From Siphonodentalium dalli (Eukaryota; Mollusca; Scaphopoda; Gadilida; Siphonodentaliidae), in assembly GCA_032622095.1 (NCBI GenBank), contig CP136066.1:115775319-115839318 (forward strand): DNA of 64,000 bases, written 5' to 3'. The first letter of the stretch is position 1. Each line of letters begins with the position of its first letter. Both the position numbers and the translations under genes were made by a program. Below the pieces are notes generated by a model. It was not told the DNA's origin. It ran no database searches and worked only from the letters and a program-made list of their open reading frames with translations. Positions 22,161-35,722 of this stretch are shown here, one piece after another.

Positions 22161-24309
22161 ATAGAGAATGGGTAGGAGTATAAATATCTGGATTCTTGCG
22201 ATATAATATGAACGTTGGGACATATATGAATCGACTGCATCCGTACATGACTAATATATAGTTGACTTAGGTTTTCACCGCACGGGCTCCAATTTGGGGT
22301 TCACCATGTTAATAGAGAATGGGTAGGAGTCAAAATATCTGGATTCTGGAAATATAATATGAACGTTGGGACACATCTGGACCGTCCTGCATCCCTATAT
22401 GACTAATATATAGTTGATTTAGGATTTCACCGCACGGGCTCCGATTTGGTGTTCACCATGTTAAGGGCCCATCATAGAGAATGGGTAGGAGTATAAATAT
22501 CTGGATTCTTGCAATATAATATGAACATTGGGACATATATGAATCGTCCTGCATCCGTACATGACTAATATATAGTTGACTTAGGGTTTCACCGCACGGG
22601 CTCCAATTTGGGGTTCACCATGTTAAGGGCCCTTCATAGAGAATGGGTAGGAGTATAAATATCTGGATTCTTGCAATATAATATGAACGTTGGGACATAT
22701 ATGAATCGTCCTGCATCCGTACATGACTAATATATAGTTGACTTAGGGTTTCACCGGACGGGCTCCAATTTGGGGTTCACCATGTTAAGGTCCCATCATA
22801 GAGAATGGGTAGGAGTTAAAATATCTGGATTCTGGAAATATAATATGAACGTTGGGACATCTCTGGACCGTCCTGCATCCGTACATGACTAATATATAGT
22901 TGATTTAGGATTTCACCGCACGGGCTCCGATTTGGGGTTCACCATGTTAAGGGCCCATCATAGAGAATGGGTAGGAGTAAAAATATCTTGATTCTTGGGA
23001 TATAATATGAACGTTAGGACATATATGAATCGTCCTGCATCCGTATATGACTAATATATAGTTGACTTAGGGTTTCACCGCACGGGCTCCAATTTGGGGT
23101 TCACCATGTTAAGGGCCCATCATAGAGAATGGGTAGGAGTAAAAATATCTGGATTCTGGAAATATAATATGAACGTTGGGAAATATATGAATCGTCCTGC
23201 ATCCCTATATGACTAATATATAGTTGATTTAGGATTTCACCGCACGGGCTCCGATTTGGGGTTCACCATGTTAAGGGCCCATCATAGAGAATGGGTAGGA
23301 GTAAAAATATCTGGATTCTGGAAATATAATATGAACGTTGGGAAATATATGAATCGTCCTGCATCCCTATATGACTAATATATAGTTGATTTAGGATTTC
23401 ACCGCACGGGCTCCGATTTGGGGTTCACCATGTTAAGGGCCCATCATAGAGAATGGGTAGGAGTCTAAATATCTGGATTCTTGGGATATAATATGAACGT
23501 TGGGACATATATGAATCGTCCTGCATCCGTACATGACTAATATATAGTAGACTTAGGGTTTCACCGCACGGGCTCCAATTTGGGGTTCACCATGCTAAGG
23601 GCCCATCATAGAGAATGGGTAGGAGTCTAAATATCTGGATTCTTGCAATATAATATGAACGTTGGGACATATATGAATCGTCCTGCATCCGTACATGACT
23701 AATATATAGTTGACTTAGGGTTTCACCGCACGGGCTCCAATTTGGGGTTCACCATGTTAAGGGCCCATCATAGAGAATGGGTAGGAGTCTAAATATCTTG
23801 ATTCTTGCAGTATAATATGAACGTTGGGACATATATGAATCGTCCTGCATCCGTACATGACTAATATATAGTTGATTTAGGTTTTCACCGCACAGGCTCC
23901 AATTTGGGGTTCACCATGTTAAGGGCTGATCATAGAGAATGGGTAGGAATCTAAATATCTGGATTCTGGAAATATTATATGAACTTTGGGACATATCTGG
24001 ACCGTCCTGCATCCGTACATGACTAATATATAGTTGACTTAGGTTTTAACCGCACGGGCTCCGATTTGGGGTTCACCATGTTAAGGGCCCATCATAGCAA
24101 ATGCGTAGGATTCTAAATATCTGGATTCTTGGGATATAATATGAGCGTTGGGACATATCTGGACTGTCCTGCATCCGTATATGACTAATATATAGTTGAT
24201 TTAGGATTTCACCGCACGGGCTCCAATTTGGGGTTCACCATGTTAAGGGCCCATCATAGAGAATGGGTAGGAGTAAAAATATCTTGATTCTTGGGATATA
24301 ATATGAACG

Positions 24310-25640
24310 TTGGGACATCTCTGGACCGTCCTGCATCCGTACATGACTAATATATAGTTGATTTAGGATTTCACCGCACGGGCTCCGATTTGGGGTTCAC
24401 CATGTTAAGGGCCCATCATAGAGAATGGGTAGGAGTAAAAATATCTTGATTCTTGGGATATAATATGAACGTTAGGACATATATGAATCGTCCTGCATCC
24501 GTATATGACTAATATATAGTTGACTTAGGGTTTCACCGCACGGGCTCCAATTTGGGGTTCACCATGTTAAGGGCCCATCATAGAGAATGGGTAGGAGTAA
24601 AAATATCTGGATTCTGGAAATATAATATGAACGTTGGGAAATATATGAATCGTCCTGCATCCCTATATGACTAATATATAGTTGATTTAGGATTTCACCG
24701 CACGGGCTCCGATTTGGGGTTCACCATGTTAAGGGCCCATCATAGAGAATGGGTAGGAGTAAAAATATCTGGATTCTGGAAATATAATATGAACGTTGGG
24801 AAATATATGAATCGTCCTGCATCCCTATATGACTAATATATAGTTGATTTAGGATTTCACCGCACGGGCTCCGATTTGGGGTTCACCATGTTAAGGGCCC
24901 ATCATAGAGAATGGGTAGGAGTCTAAATATCTGGATTCTTGGGATATAATATGAACGTTGGGACATATATGAATCGTCCTGCATCCGTACATGACTAATA
25001 TATAGTTGACTTAGGGTTTCACCGCACGGGCTCCAATTTGGGGTTCACCATGCTAAGGGCCCATCATAGAGAATGGGTAGGAGTCTAAATATCTGGATTC
25101 TTGCAATATAATATGAACGTTGGGACATATATGAATCGTCCTGCATCCGTACATGACTAATATATAGTTGACTTAGGGTTTCACCGCACGGGCTCCAATT
25201 TGGGGTTCACCATGTTAAGGGCCCATCATAGAGAATGGGTAGGAGTCTAAATATCTTGATTCTTGCAGTATAATATGAACGTTGGGACATATATGAATCG
25301 TCCTGCATCCGTACATGACTAATATATAGTTGATTTAGGTTTTCACCGCACAGGCTCCAATTTGGGGTTCACCATGTTAAGGGCTGATCATAGAGAATGG
25401 GTAGGAATCTAAATATCTGGATTCTGGAAATATTATATGAACTTTGGGACATATCTGGACCGTCCTGCATCCGTACATGACTAATATATAGTTGACTTAG
25501 GTTTTAACCGCACGGGCTCCGATTTGGGGTTCACCATGTTAAGGGCCCATCATAGCAAATGCGTAGGATTCTAAATATCTGGATTCTTGGGATATAATAT
25601 GAGCGTTGGGACATATCTGGACTGTCCTGCATCCGTATAT
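24310..25640 (+). repeat. nine-monomer satellite block duplicated at 1458 bp
   Basis: gggctgatca recurs at 23923 and 25381, an offset of 1458 = 9 x 162. After the duplicated part, markers resume at an offset of 4687 = 3229 + 1458 relative to the first block (ccatgcgaag at 21981 and 26668, acgggctctt at 22121 and 26808). The 1458-bp duplication therefore happened inside the second 3.2-kb copy. Confidence 0.85.
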
Positions 25641-28600
25641 GACTAATATATAGTTGACTTAGGTTTTCACCGCACGGGCTCCAATTTGGGGTTCACCATG
25701 TTAAGGGCCCATCTTAGAGAATGGGTAGGAGTCAAAATATCTGGATTCTGGAAATATAATATGAACGTTGGGACATATCTGGACCGTCCTGCATCCGTAC
25801 ATGACTAATATATAGTTGACTTAGGTTTTCACCGCATGGGCTCCGATTTGGGGTTCACCATGTTAAGGGCCCATCATAGAGAATGGGTAGGAGTCAAAAT
25901 ATCTGGATTCTGGAAATAGAATATGAACGTTGGGACATATCTGGACCGTCCTGCATCCCTATATGACTAATATATAGTTGATTTAGGATTTCACCGCACG
26001 GGCTCCGATTTGGGGTTCACCATGTTAAGGGCCCATCATAGCAAATGCGTAGGAGTCTAAATATCTGGATTCTTGGGATATAATATGAACGTTGGGACAT
26101 ATATGAATCGTCCTGCATCCGTACATGAATAATATATTGTTGACTTAGGGTTTCACCGCACCGGCTCCAATTTGGGGTTCACCATGTTAAGGGCCCATCA
26201 TAGAGAATGGGTAGGAGTATAAATCTCTGGATTCTTGCGATATAATATGAACGTTGGGACATATATGAATCGTCCTGCATCCGTACATGACTAATATATA
26301 GTTGACTTAGGGTTTCACCGCACGGGCTCCAATTTGGGGTTCACCATGTTAAGGGCCCATCATAGAGAATGGGTAGGAATCAAAATATCTGGATTCTGGA
26401 AATATAATATGAACGTTGGGACATATCTGGACCGTCATGCATCCCTATATGACTAATATATAGTTGATTTAGGATTTCACCGCACGGGCTCCGATTTGGT
26501 GTTCACCATGTTAAGGGCCCATCATAGAGAATGGGTAGGAGTCTAAATATCTTGATTCTTGGGATATAATATGAACGTTGGGACATATATGAATCGTCCT
26601 GCATCCGTACATGACTAATATATAGTTGACTTAGGGTTTCACCGCACAGGCTCCGATTTGGGGTTCACCATGCGAAGGGCCCATCATAGAGAATGGGTAG
26701 GAGTCTAAATATCTGGATTCTTGCAATATAATATGAACGTTGGGACATATATGAATCGTCCTGCATCCCTATATGACTAATATATAGTTGATTTAGGATT
26801 TCACCGCACGGGCTCTTATTTGGGGTTCACCATGTTAAGGGCCCATCATAGAGAATGGGTAGGAGTCAAAATATCTGGATTCTGGAAATATAATATGAAC
26901 GTTGGGACATATCTGGACCGTCCTGCATCCCTATATGACTAATATATAGTTGATTTAGGATTTCACCGCACGGGCTCCGATTTGGGTTTCACCATGTTAA
27001 GGGCCCATCATAGCAAATGCGTAGGAGTCTAAATATCTGGATTCTTGGGATATAATATGAACGTTGGGACATATATGAATCGTCCTGCATCCGTACATGA
27101 ATAATATATTGTCGACTTAGGGTTTCACCGCACGGGCTCCAATTAGGGGTTCACCATGTTAAGGGCCCTTCATAGAGAATGAGTAGGAGTATAAATATCT
27201 GGAATCTTGGGATATAATATGAACGTTGGGACATATATGAATCGTCCTGCATCCGTACATGACTAATATATAGTTGACTTAGGGTTTCACTGCACAAGCT
27301 CCGATTTGGGGTTTACCATGTTAAGGGCCCGTCATAGAGAATGGGTAGGAGTCTAAATATCTGGATTCTTGCGATATAATATGAATGTTGGGACATATAT
27401 GAATCGTCCTGCATCCCTATATGACTAATATATAGTTGATTTAGGATTTCACCGCACTGGCTCCAATTTGGGGTTCACCATGTTAAGGGCCCTTCATAGA
27501 GAATGGGTAGGAGTATAAATATCTGGATTCTTGCGATATAATATGAACGTTGGGACATATATAAAACGTCCTGCATCCGTACATGACTAATATATAGTTG
27601 ACTTAGGGTTTCACCGCACGGGCTCCAATTTGGGGTTCACCATGTTAAGGGCCCATCATAGAGAATGGGTAGGAATCAAAATATCTGGATTCTGGAAATA
27701 TAATATGAACGTTGGGACATATCTGGACCGTCCTGCATCCCTATATGACTAATATATAGTTGATTTAGGATTTCACCGCACGGGCTCCGATTTGGGGTTC
27801 ACCATGTTAAGGGCCCATCATAGAGAATGGGTAGGAGTCTAAATATCTGGATTCTTGGGATATAATATGAACGTTGGGACATATATGAATCGTCCTGCAT
27901 CCGTACATGACTAATATATAGTTGACTTAGGGTTTCACCACACGGGCTCCAATTTGGGGTTCACCATGTTAAGGGCCCATCATAGAGAATGGGTAGGAGT
28001 CAAAATATCTGGATTCTGGAAATATAATATGAACGTTGGGACATGTCTGGACCGTCCTGCATCCGTACATGACTAATATATAGTTGACTTAGGTTTTCAC
28101 CGCACGGGCTCCGATTTGGGGTTCACCATATTAAGGGTCCATCATAGCAAATGCGTAGGAGTCTAAATATCTTGATTCTTGGGATATAATATGAACGTTG
28201 GGACATATATGAATCGTCCTGCATCCGTACATGACTAATATATAGTTGACTTAGGGTTTCACCGCACGGGCTCTAATTTGGGGTTCACCATGTTAAGGGC
28301 CCTTCATAGAGAATGGGTAGGAGTATAAATATCTGGATTCTTGCAATATAATATGAACGTTGGGACATATATGAATCGTCCTGCATCCGTACGTGACTAA
28401 TATATAGTTGACTTAGGGTTTCACAGCACGGGCTCCAATTTTGGGTTCACCATGTTAAGGGCCCATCATAGAGAATGGGTAGGAGTCAAAATATCTGGAT
28501 TCTGGAAATATAATATGAACGTTGGGACATATCTGGACCGTCCTGCATCCATACATGACTAATATATAGTTGACTTAGGTTTTCATCGCACGGGCTCCGA

Positions 28601-31600
28601 TTTGGGGTTCACCATGTTAAGGGCCCATCATAGCAAATGCGTAGGAGTCTAAATATCTTGATTCTTGCGGTATAATATGAACGTTGGGACATATATGAAT
28701 CGTCCTGCATCCCTATAAGACTAATATATAGTTGATTTAGGATTTCACCGCACGGGCTCCAATTTGGGGTTCACCATGTTAAGGGCCCATCATAGAGAAT
28801 GGGTAGGAGTCAAAATATCTGGATTCTGGAAATATAATATGAACGTTGGGACATATCTGGACCGTCCTGCATCCATACATGACTAATATATAGTTGACTT
28901 AGGTTTTCATCGCACGGGCTCCGATTTGGGGTTCACCATGTTAAGGGCCCATCATAGCAAATGCGTAGGAGTCTAAATATCTTGATTATTGCGGTATAAT
29001 ATGAACGTTGGGACATATATGAATCGTCCTGCATCCCTATAAGACTAATATATAGTTGATTTAGGATTTCACCGCACGGGCTCCAATTTAGGGTTCACCA
29101 TGTTAAGGGCCCATTATAGAGAATGGGTAGGAGTCTAAATATCTGGATTCTTGGGATATAATATGAACGTTGGGACATATATGAATCGTCCTGCATCCCT
29201 ATATGACTAATAGATAGTTGATTTAGGTTTTCACCGCACAGGCTCCAATTTGGGGTTCACCATGTTAAGGGCTGATCATAGAGAATAGGTAGGAATCTAA
29301 ATATCTGGATTCTGGAAATATAATATGAACTTTGGGACATATCTGGACCGTCCTGCATCCGTACATGACTAATATATAGTTGACTTAGGTTTTCACCGCA
29401 TGGGCTCCGATTTGGGGTTCACCATGTTAAGGGCCCATCATAGAGAATGGGTAGGAGTCAAAATATCTGGATTCTGGAAATAGAATATGAACGTTGGGAC
29501 ATATATGAATCGTCCTGCATCCCTATAAGACTAATATATAGTTGATTTAGGATTTCACCGCACGGGCTCCAATTTAGGGTTCACCATGTTAAGGGCCCAT
29601 CATAGAGAATGGGTAGGAGTCTAAATATCTGGATTCTTGCAGTATAATATGAACGTTGGGACATATATGAATCGTCCTGCATCCCTATATGACTAATATA
29701 TAGTTGATTTAGGTTTTCACCGCATAGGCTCCAATTTGGGGTTCACCATGTTAAGGGCTGATCATAGAGAATGGGTAGGAATCTAAATATCTGGATTCTG
29801 GAAATATAATATGAACTTTGGGACATATCTGGACCGTCCTGCATCCGTACATGACTAATATATAGTTGACTTAGGTTTTCACCACACGGGCTCCGATTTG
29901 GGGTTCACCATGTTAAGGGCCCTTCATAGAGAATGGGTAGGAGTCAAAATATCTGGATTCTTGCGATATAATATGAACGTTGGGACATATATGAATCGTC
30001 CTGCATCCGTACATGATTAATATATAGTTGACTTAGGGTCTCATCGCACGGGCTCCAATTTGGGGTTCAGCATGTTAAGGGCCCATCATGGAGAATGGGT
30101 AGGAGTCAAAATATCTGGATTCTGGAAATATGATATGAACGTTGGGACATATATGAATCGTCCTGCATCCCTATATGACTAATATATAGTTGATTTAGGA
30201 TTTCACCGCATGGGCTCCGATTTGGGGTTCACCATGTTAAGGGCCCATCATAGCAAATGCGTAGGAGTCTAAATATCTGGATTCTTGGGATATAATATGA
30301 GCGTTGGGACATATCTGGATCGTCCTGCATCCAAATATGACTAATATATAGTTGACTTAGGTTATCACCACACGGGCTCCAATTTGGGGTTCACCATGTT
30401 AAGGGCCCATCATAGAGAATGGGTAGGAATCAACATATCTGGATTCTGGAAGTATAATATGAAAGTTGGGACATATCTGGACCGTCCTGCATCCCTATAT
30501 GACTAATATATAGTTGATTTAGGATTTCACCGCACAGGCTCCGATTTGGTGTTCACCATGTTAAGGGCCCATCATAGAGAATGGGTAGGAGTCTAAATAT
30601 CTTGATTCTTGGGATATAATATGAACGTTGGGACATATATGAATCGTCCTGCATCCGTACATGACTAATATATAGTTGACTTAGGGTCTCACCGCACAGG
30701 CTCCGATTTGGGGTTCACCATGCTAAGGGCCCATCATAGAGAATGGGTAGGAGTCTAAATATCTGGATTCTTGCAATATAATATGAACGTTGGGACATAT
30801 ATGAATCGTCCTGCATCCCTATATGACTAATATATAGTTGATTTAGGATTTCACCGCACGGGCTCCAATTTGGGGTTCACCATGTTAAGGGCTGATCATA
30901 GAGAATGGGTAGGAATCTAAATATCTGGATTCTGGAAATATAATATGAACTTTGTGACATATCTGGACCGTCCTGCATCCGTACATGACTAATATATAGT
31001 TGACTTAGGTTTTCACCGCACGGGCTCCGATTTGGGGTTCACCATGTTAAGGGCCCATCAAAGCAAATGCGTAGGATTCTAAATATCTGGATTCTTGGGA
31101 TATAATATGAGCGTTGGGACATATCTGGATTGTCCTGCATCCGTATATGACTAATATATAGTTGACTTAGGTTTTCACCGCACGGGCTCCAATTTGGGGT
31201 TCACCATGTTAAGGGCCCATCTTAGAGAATGGGTAGGAGTCAAAATATCTGGATTCTGGAAATATAATATGAACGTTGGGACATATCTGGACCGTCCTGC
31301 ATCCGTACATGACTAATATATAGTTGACTTAGGTTTTCACCGCATGGGCTCCGATTTGGGGTTCACCATGTTAAGGGCCCATCATAGAGAATGGGTAGGA
31401 GTCAAAATATCTGGATTCTGGAAATAGAATATGAACGTTGGGACATATATGAATCGTCCTGCATCCCTATAAGACTAATATATAGTTGATTTAGGATTTC
31501 ACCGCACGGGCTCCAATTTAGGGTTCACCATGTTAAGGGCCCATTATAGAGAATGGGTAGGAGTCTAAATATCTGGATTCTTGGGATATAATATGAACGT

Positions 31601-32904
31601 TGGGACATATATGAATCGTCCTGCATCCCTATATGACTAATAGATAGTTGATTTAGGTTTTCACCGCACAGGCTCCAATTTGGGGTTCACCATGTTAAGG
31701 GCTGATCATAGAGAATGGGTAGGAATCTAAATATCTGGATTCTGGAAATATAATATGAACTTTGGGACATATCTGGACCGTCCTGCATCCGTACATGACT
31801 TATATATAGTTGACTTAGGTTTTCACTACACGGGCTCCGATTTGGGGTTCACCATGTTAAGGGCCCTTCATAGAGAATGGGTAGGAGTCAAAATATCTGG
31901 ATTCTTGCGATATAATATGAACGTTGGGACATATATGAATCGTCCTGCATCCGTACATGATTAATATATAGTTGACTTAGGGTCTTACCGCACGGGCTCC
32001 AATTTGGGGTTCAGCATGTTAAGGGCCAATCATAGCGAATGGGTGGGAGTCAAAATATCTGGATTCTGGAAATATAATATGAACGTTGGGACATATATGA
32101 ATCGTCCTGCATCCCTATATGACTAATATATAGTTGATTTAGGATTTCACCGCATGGGCTCCGATTTGGGGTTCACCATGTTAAGGGCCCACCATAGCAA
32201 ATGCGTAGGAGTCTAAATATCTGGATTCTTGGGATATAATATGAGCGTTGGGACATATCTGGATCGTCCTGCATCCAAATATGACTAATATATAGTTGAC
32301 TTAGGTTTTCACCGCACGGGCTCCAATTTGTGGTTCACCATGTTAAGGGCCCATCTTAAAGAATGGGTAGGAGTCAAAATATCTGGATTCTGGAAATATA
32401 ATATGAACGTTGGGACATATCTGGACCGTCCTGCATCCGTACATGACTAATATATAGTTGACTTAGGTTTTCACCGCATGGGCTCCGATTTGGGGTTCAC
32501 CATGTTAAGGGCCCATCATAGAGAATGGGTAGGAGTCAAAATATCTGGATTCTGGAAATAGAATATGAACGTTGAGACATATCTGGACCGTCCTGCATCC
32601 GTACATGACTAATATATAGTTGACTTAGGTTTTCACCGCACGGGCTCCAATTTGGGGTTCACCATTTTAAGGGCCCACCATAGAAAATTGTAGGAGTCTA
32701 AATATCTGTTTTCTTGGAATATATTATGAACGTTGGGACATATATGGACCATCCTGCATCTGTACATGACTACTATATAGTTAACTTAGGTTTTCACTGT
32801 ACTTACTCCAATTCGGGGTTCAAACATTTAAGGGCCCATCAAGGAAAATGGGGAGGTGCCTAAATCTTTGTATTCTGGAAATATAATATGAATTATTTTT
32901 AGTG

Positions 32905-34905
32905 ACAATTATTACATGCTAGCTAGATAGATAATCCACCACACTTAGCTACATTGATAAATACTACCGCCCGTATAAACTTTGTGAAAATCATTACTAG
33001 CTATAGTGACCAATGTAACTGGCTTTATAGACTTACCTTGCTACTGAGCTATAGTGACAATTTTAGTAGCTGGAGAGATAGACTATCGGCAATTGATAGC
33101 TATAATGACAATATTACTCTCTAGATAGACTGCATATCCACCATGATTAGCTATAGTGTCTAGCGTAATTGCTTGATAGGCTTACCATTCTGTTTAGCTA
33201 TAATGACTACACTTACTAGCCTGTTGCATAGGCTATGCACCATCGGTAGCTTCACCGATCAATATCACTGTCCATTTGTACTGTGTAACCAAATTGACAG
33301 GCTCTAGTGACTAATGTAACTTACCACCATGGTTAGTTATAATGTCTACACATACATGTATGAGCTTTTCTTGATAGATTATCCACCGACATTACTGTCC
33401 ATATGTACTGAATTACCACAATTACTAGGGATATTGACTAATTTAGCTCCCTTAATACTAGTGAATAGACTTACCACCCTGATTAGCTATAGTGACTATT
33501 ATTATTAGCTGGATAAATAGACCACCCACTCGCCAGTGCTAGCTATAGTGATTAATATTACTATCTATGTAAACTGCATAACCACCACGATTAGCCATTA
33601 TGATTAATGGATAGAAAAGCCACCATAGTTAGCTATATAGATCAACAGTACTGTCTATGTAGACTGAATACCCACCAGGACTAGTTATAGTGACTGCAGT
33701 AAATGGCTAGACAAACTTACCATCCTGCAGTGACTAATCTTACTAGCTTGCGATATACACTGTCTTTCTATCTGGCTACTTTGATCTATATTATTGCCCA
33801 TATATACTGAATAATCACCATGGGTAGCTATAATCATACACAGTGACTGTCTATATTGACTAATTAACTGTCTGGATAGACTTACCACCCAGGATAGCTT
33901 GACTACACCCAGGTTATTGACTACACTAACTAGCCTTCTGGATAGATTATCCATAATAGCTAGATACGTTGATCAATACTACTGCCCACATTGCACCGAC
34001 TAACAACAATGGCTAACTATAGTCACTGACTAACTATCTAGATAGACTCACCATCCGGATTATAGCTTTAGTGACTAGATTTAATAGCTTATACTGTATA
34101 AAATATATACCTACCTAGCTACTTTGATCAATATTGCTATCCACGTGTATTGAATAAACACCATGGCTAGCTACAGTGACTAATGTAACTGGCTATATAA
34201 ACATACCACCATGATTGGCTATTATTAATAGATGTGTATAGACTATCCGACATTACTACCTAGATAAACTGAACAACCACCATGACCAACTATTGTGGCT
34301 AATGTAACTGGCTAGATAGACATATCACCCTTGTAAGATATAGCGACTATTCCTACAAGCTGGCAAGATAGATAAGTCACCACAGCTTGCCATCTTGATT
34401 AATAGTACTATATATATACTGATGACCATGACTAGTACGAATTAGTAACTAGCTATGTTGATCAATATAACTGCCCATGTATACTGAATAACCACCTTCA
34501 GCTATAGTGACTAATCTTATTACCTTGCTACCGACTATCCACCAGAGCTAGCTACATTGACCAATATTACCTCTCATATACCGAATAACCATTATGACTA
34601 GCTGGTAGTGACTAATGTAACTTGATAGATGGACTCACCTCACTGGTTATCTATGGTGACTACTCTTACTAGTATGCTTTATCTACTATCCCCCATAACT
34701 ACATGTACTACTTTGATCAATATTGCTGCCCATACATACCGACATTCATACTGAATAACCATTATGACTGGCTGGTAGTAACTAATGCAACTTGATATAT
34801 ATATATTTACTACACTGGTTAGCTATAGAGACTACTATTACTAGTCTGCTTTATAGACTATCCACCATAGCTTGCTACTTTGATCAATATTGCTGCCTAT
34901 AGATG
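32905..34905 (+). repeat. highly diverged tandem array, unit ~50 bp
   Basis: Loose recurrence of gctagctatagtgactaat, gtaactggctagatagac, ttaccaccatg and gatcaatattactgcccat through 2 kb. Spacing between agctata(g/a)tgac words is about 50 bp or multiples of it. No two copies are close to identical. It directly follows the decayed edge of the 162-bp satellite. No ORF of note on the plus strand; the 89-codon minus ORF is a product of the repeat. Confidence 0.75.
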
Positions 34906-35404
34906 CTCTTGTCCAACATATGTCTGCGTCTGAGCTGATAATAAACGCTCTTTATTTATCATCTAATTTATTTGTACCCATTTAAGTAGTCTGCGTCAAC
35001 GGCATCTACCCCAAGACACTCCAGTTTATCCCTGTGTTTAAATTTTCACTAACCAGTTTCAGTCATTTTGGGTATATAATTAGTTGGTTAGTTAAATTAT
35101 CACAGTGCCATTTTAATTAATACAATATGAACCCGGACAAATGAACAAATAGACAAATAACATTGAGATTTATAAGTATAAAGTATTCTAGTTCTAACGT
35201 GTGTTGTTTCTGTGAGGACCTTTAAATGTTTGTCAAACTCTATCGGCACATTCTCTATGGCTTCGCTGAAATTCGGGAATTGCATATTCGCATTCTCAAC
35301 AGCGTTATCCCCCTTATAAAATAATATTTTCATTTTTCTAATTGGAGTTATTCCACGATAAGTATTGGTGACTTTGTGACAAAAAAAAACACGTCGAATT
35401 TTTT
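34906..35404. other. no gene seen; spacer between arrays
   Basis: AT-rich. The 77-codon minus-strand ORF at 35100-35333 has no recognised feature. Confidence 0.45.
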
Positions 35405-35722
35405 TAACGAGTTGCGCTTGTATCGCTTTGTATCAATGGTTACTACGGGGACGCAGATAATCACTGGAAATAAAAACGATTTTTTAACTGCTGTGACGCT
35501 TGTATCGCTCTGTATCAAGGGTTACTACTGGGACGCAGATAATCACTAGAAATTAAATCAACTCTGTGAGATTCTGTAACGCTTGTATCGCTCTGTATCA
35601 AGGGTTACTACTGGGACGCAGATAATCACTAGAAATAAAAACGATTCCTTAAACTTATGTAACGCTTGTATCGCTCTGTATCAAGGGTTACTACTGGGAC
35701 GCAGATAACGACAAGAAAACCA
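35405..35722 (-). repeat. 82-bp satellite, inverted array 2, left segment
   Basis: About four monomers in reverse complement to array 1 (ttactactgggacgcagata, gcttgtatcgctctgtatca). The first monomer (35405-35460) is diverged, as expected at an array edge. The last stops in mid-monomer after cagataacgacaagaaa. Confidence 0.93.

Larger units (their letters stand above)
18706..32892 (+). repeat. 162-bp tandem satellite, ~88 copies
   Basis: Head-to-tail monomers of 162 bp. Typical words are tagttgacttagggtttcac, ggctccaatttggggttcac, catgttaagggcccatcat, gagaatgggtaggagt and gaacgttgggacatat. Two main variant groups differ at linked sites (gacttaggg/ccaattt/gattcttgcaa/atatgaatcg versus gatttagga/ccgattt/gattctggaaa/atctggaccg). 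A 152-bp monomer with a 10-bp deletion occurs at 19.08 and 22.31 kb. The right edge decays from about 32.68 kb onward. Large blocks are themselves duplicated (see findings). Occasional ORFs are by-products of the repeat. Confidence 0.98.

Noticed and set aside
31755-31964. 69-codon ORF in the 162-bp array
   Set aside because: A by-product of the 162-bp period (54 codons) where two monomers happen to lack stops.
18706-32892. Calling the 162-bp satellite centromeric
   Set aside because: A near-nucleosomal period and higher-order structure are compatible with it, but nothing in the sequence shows centromere function.
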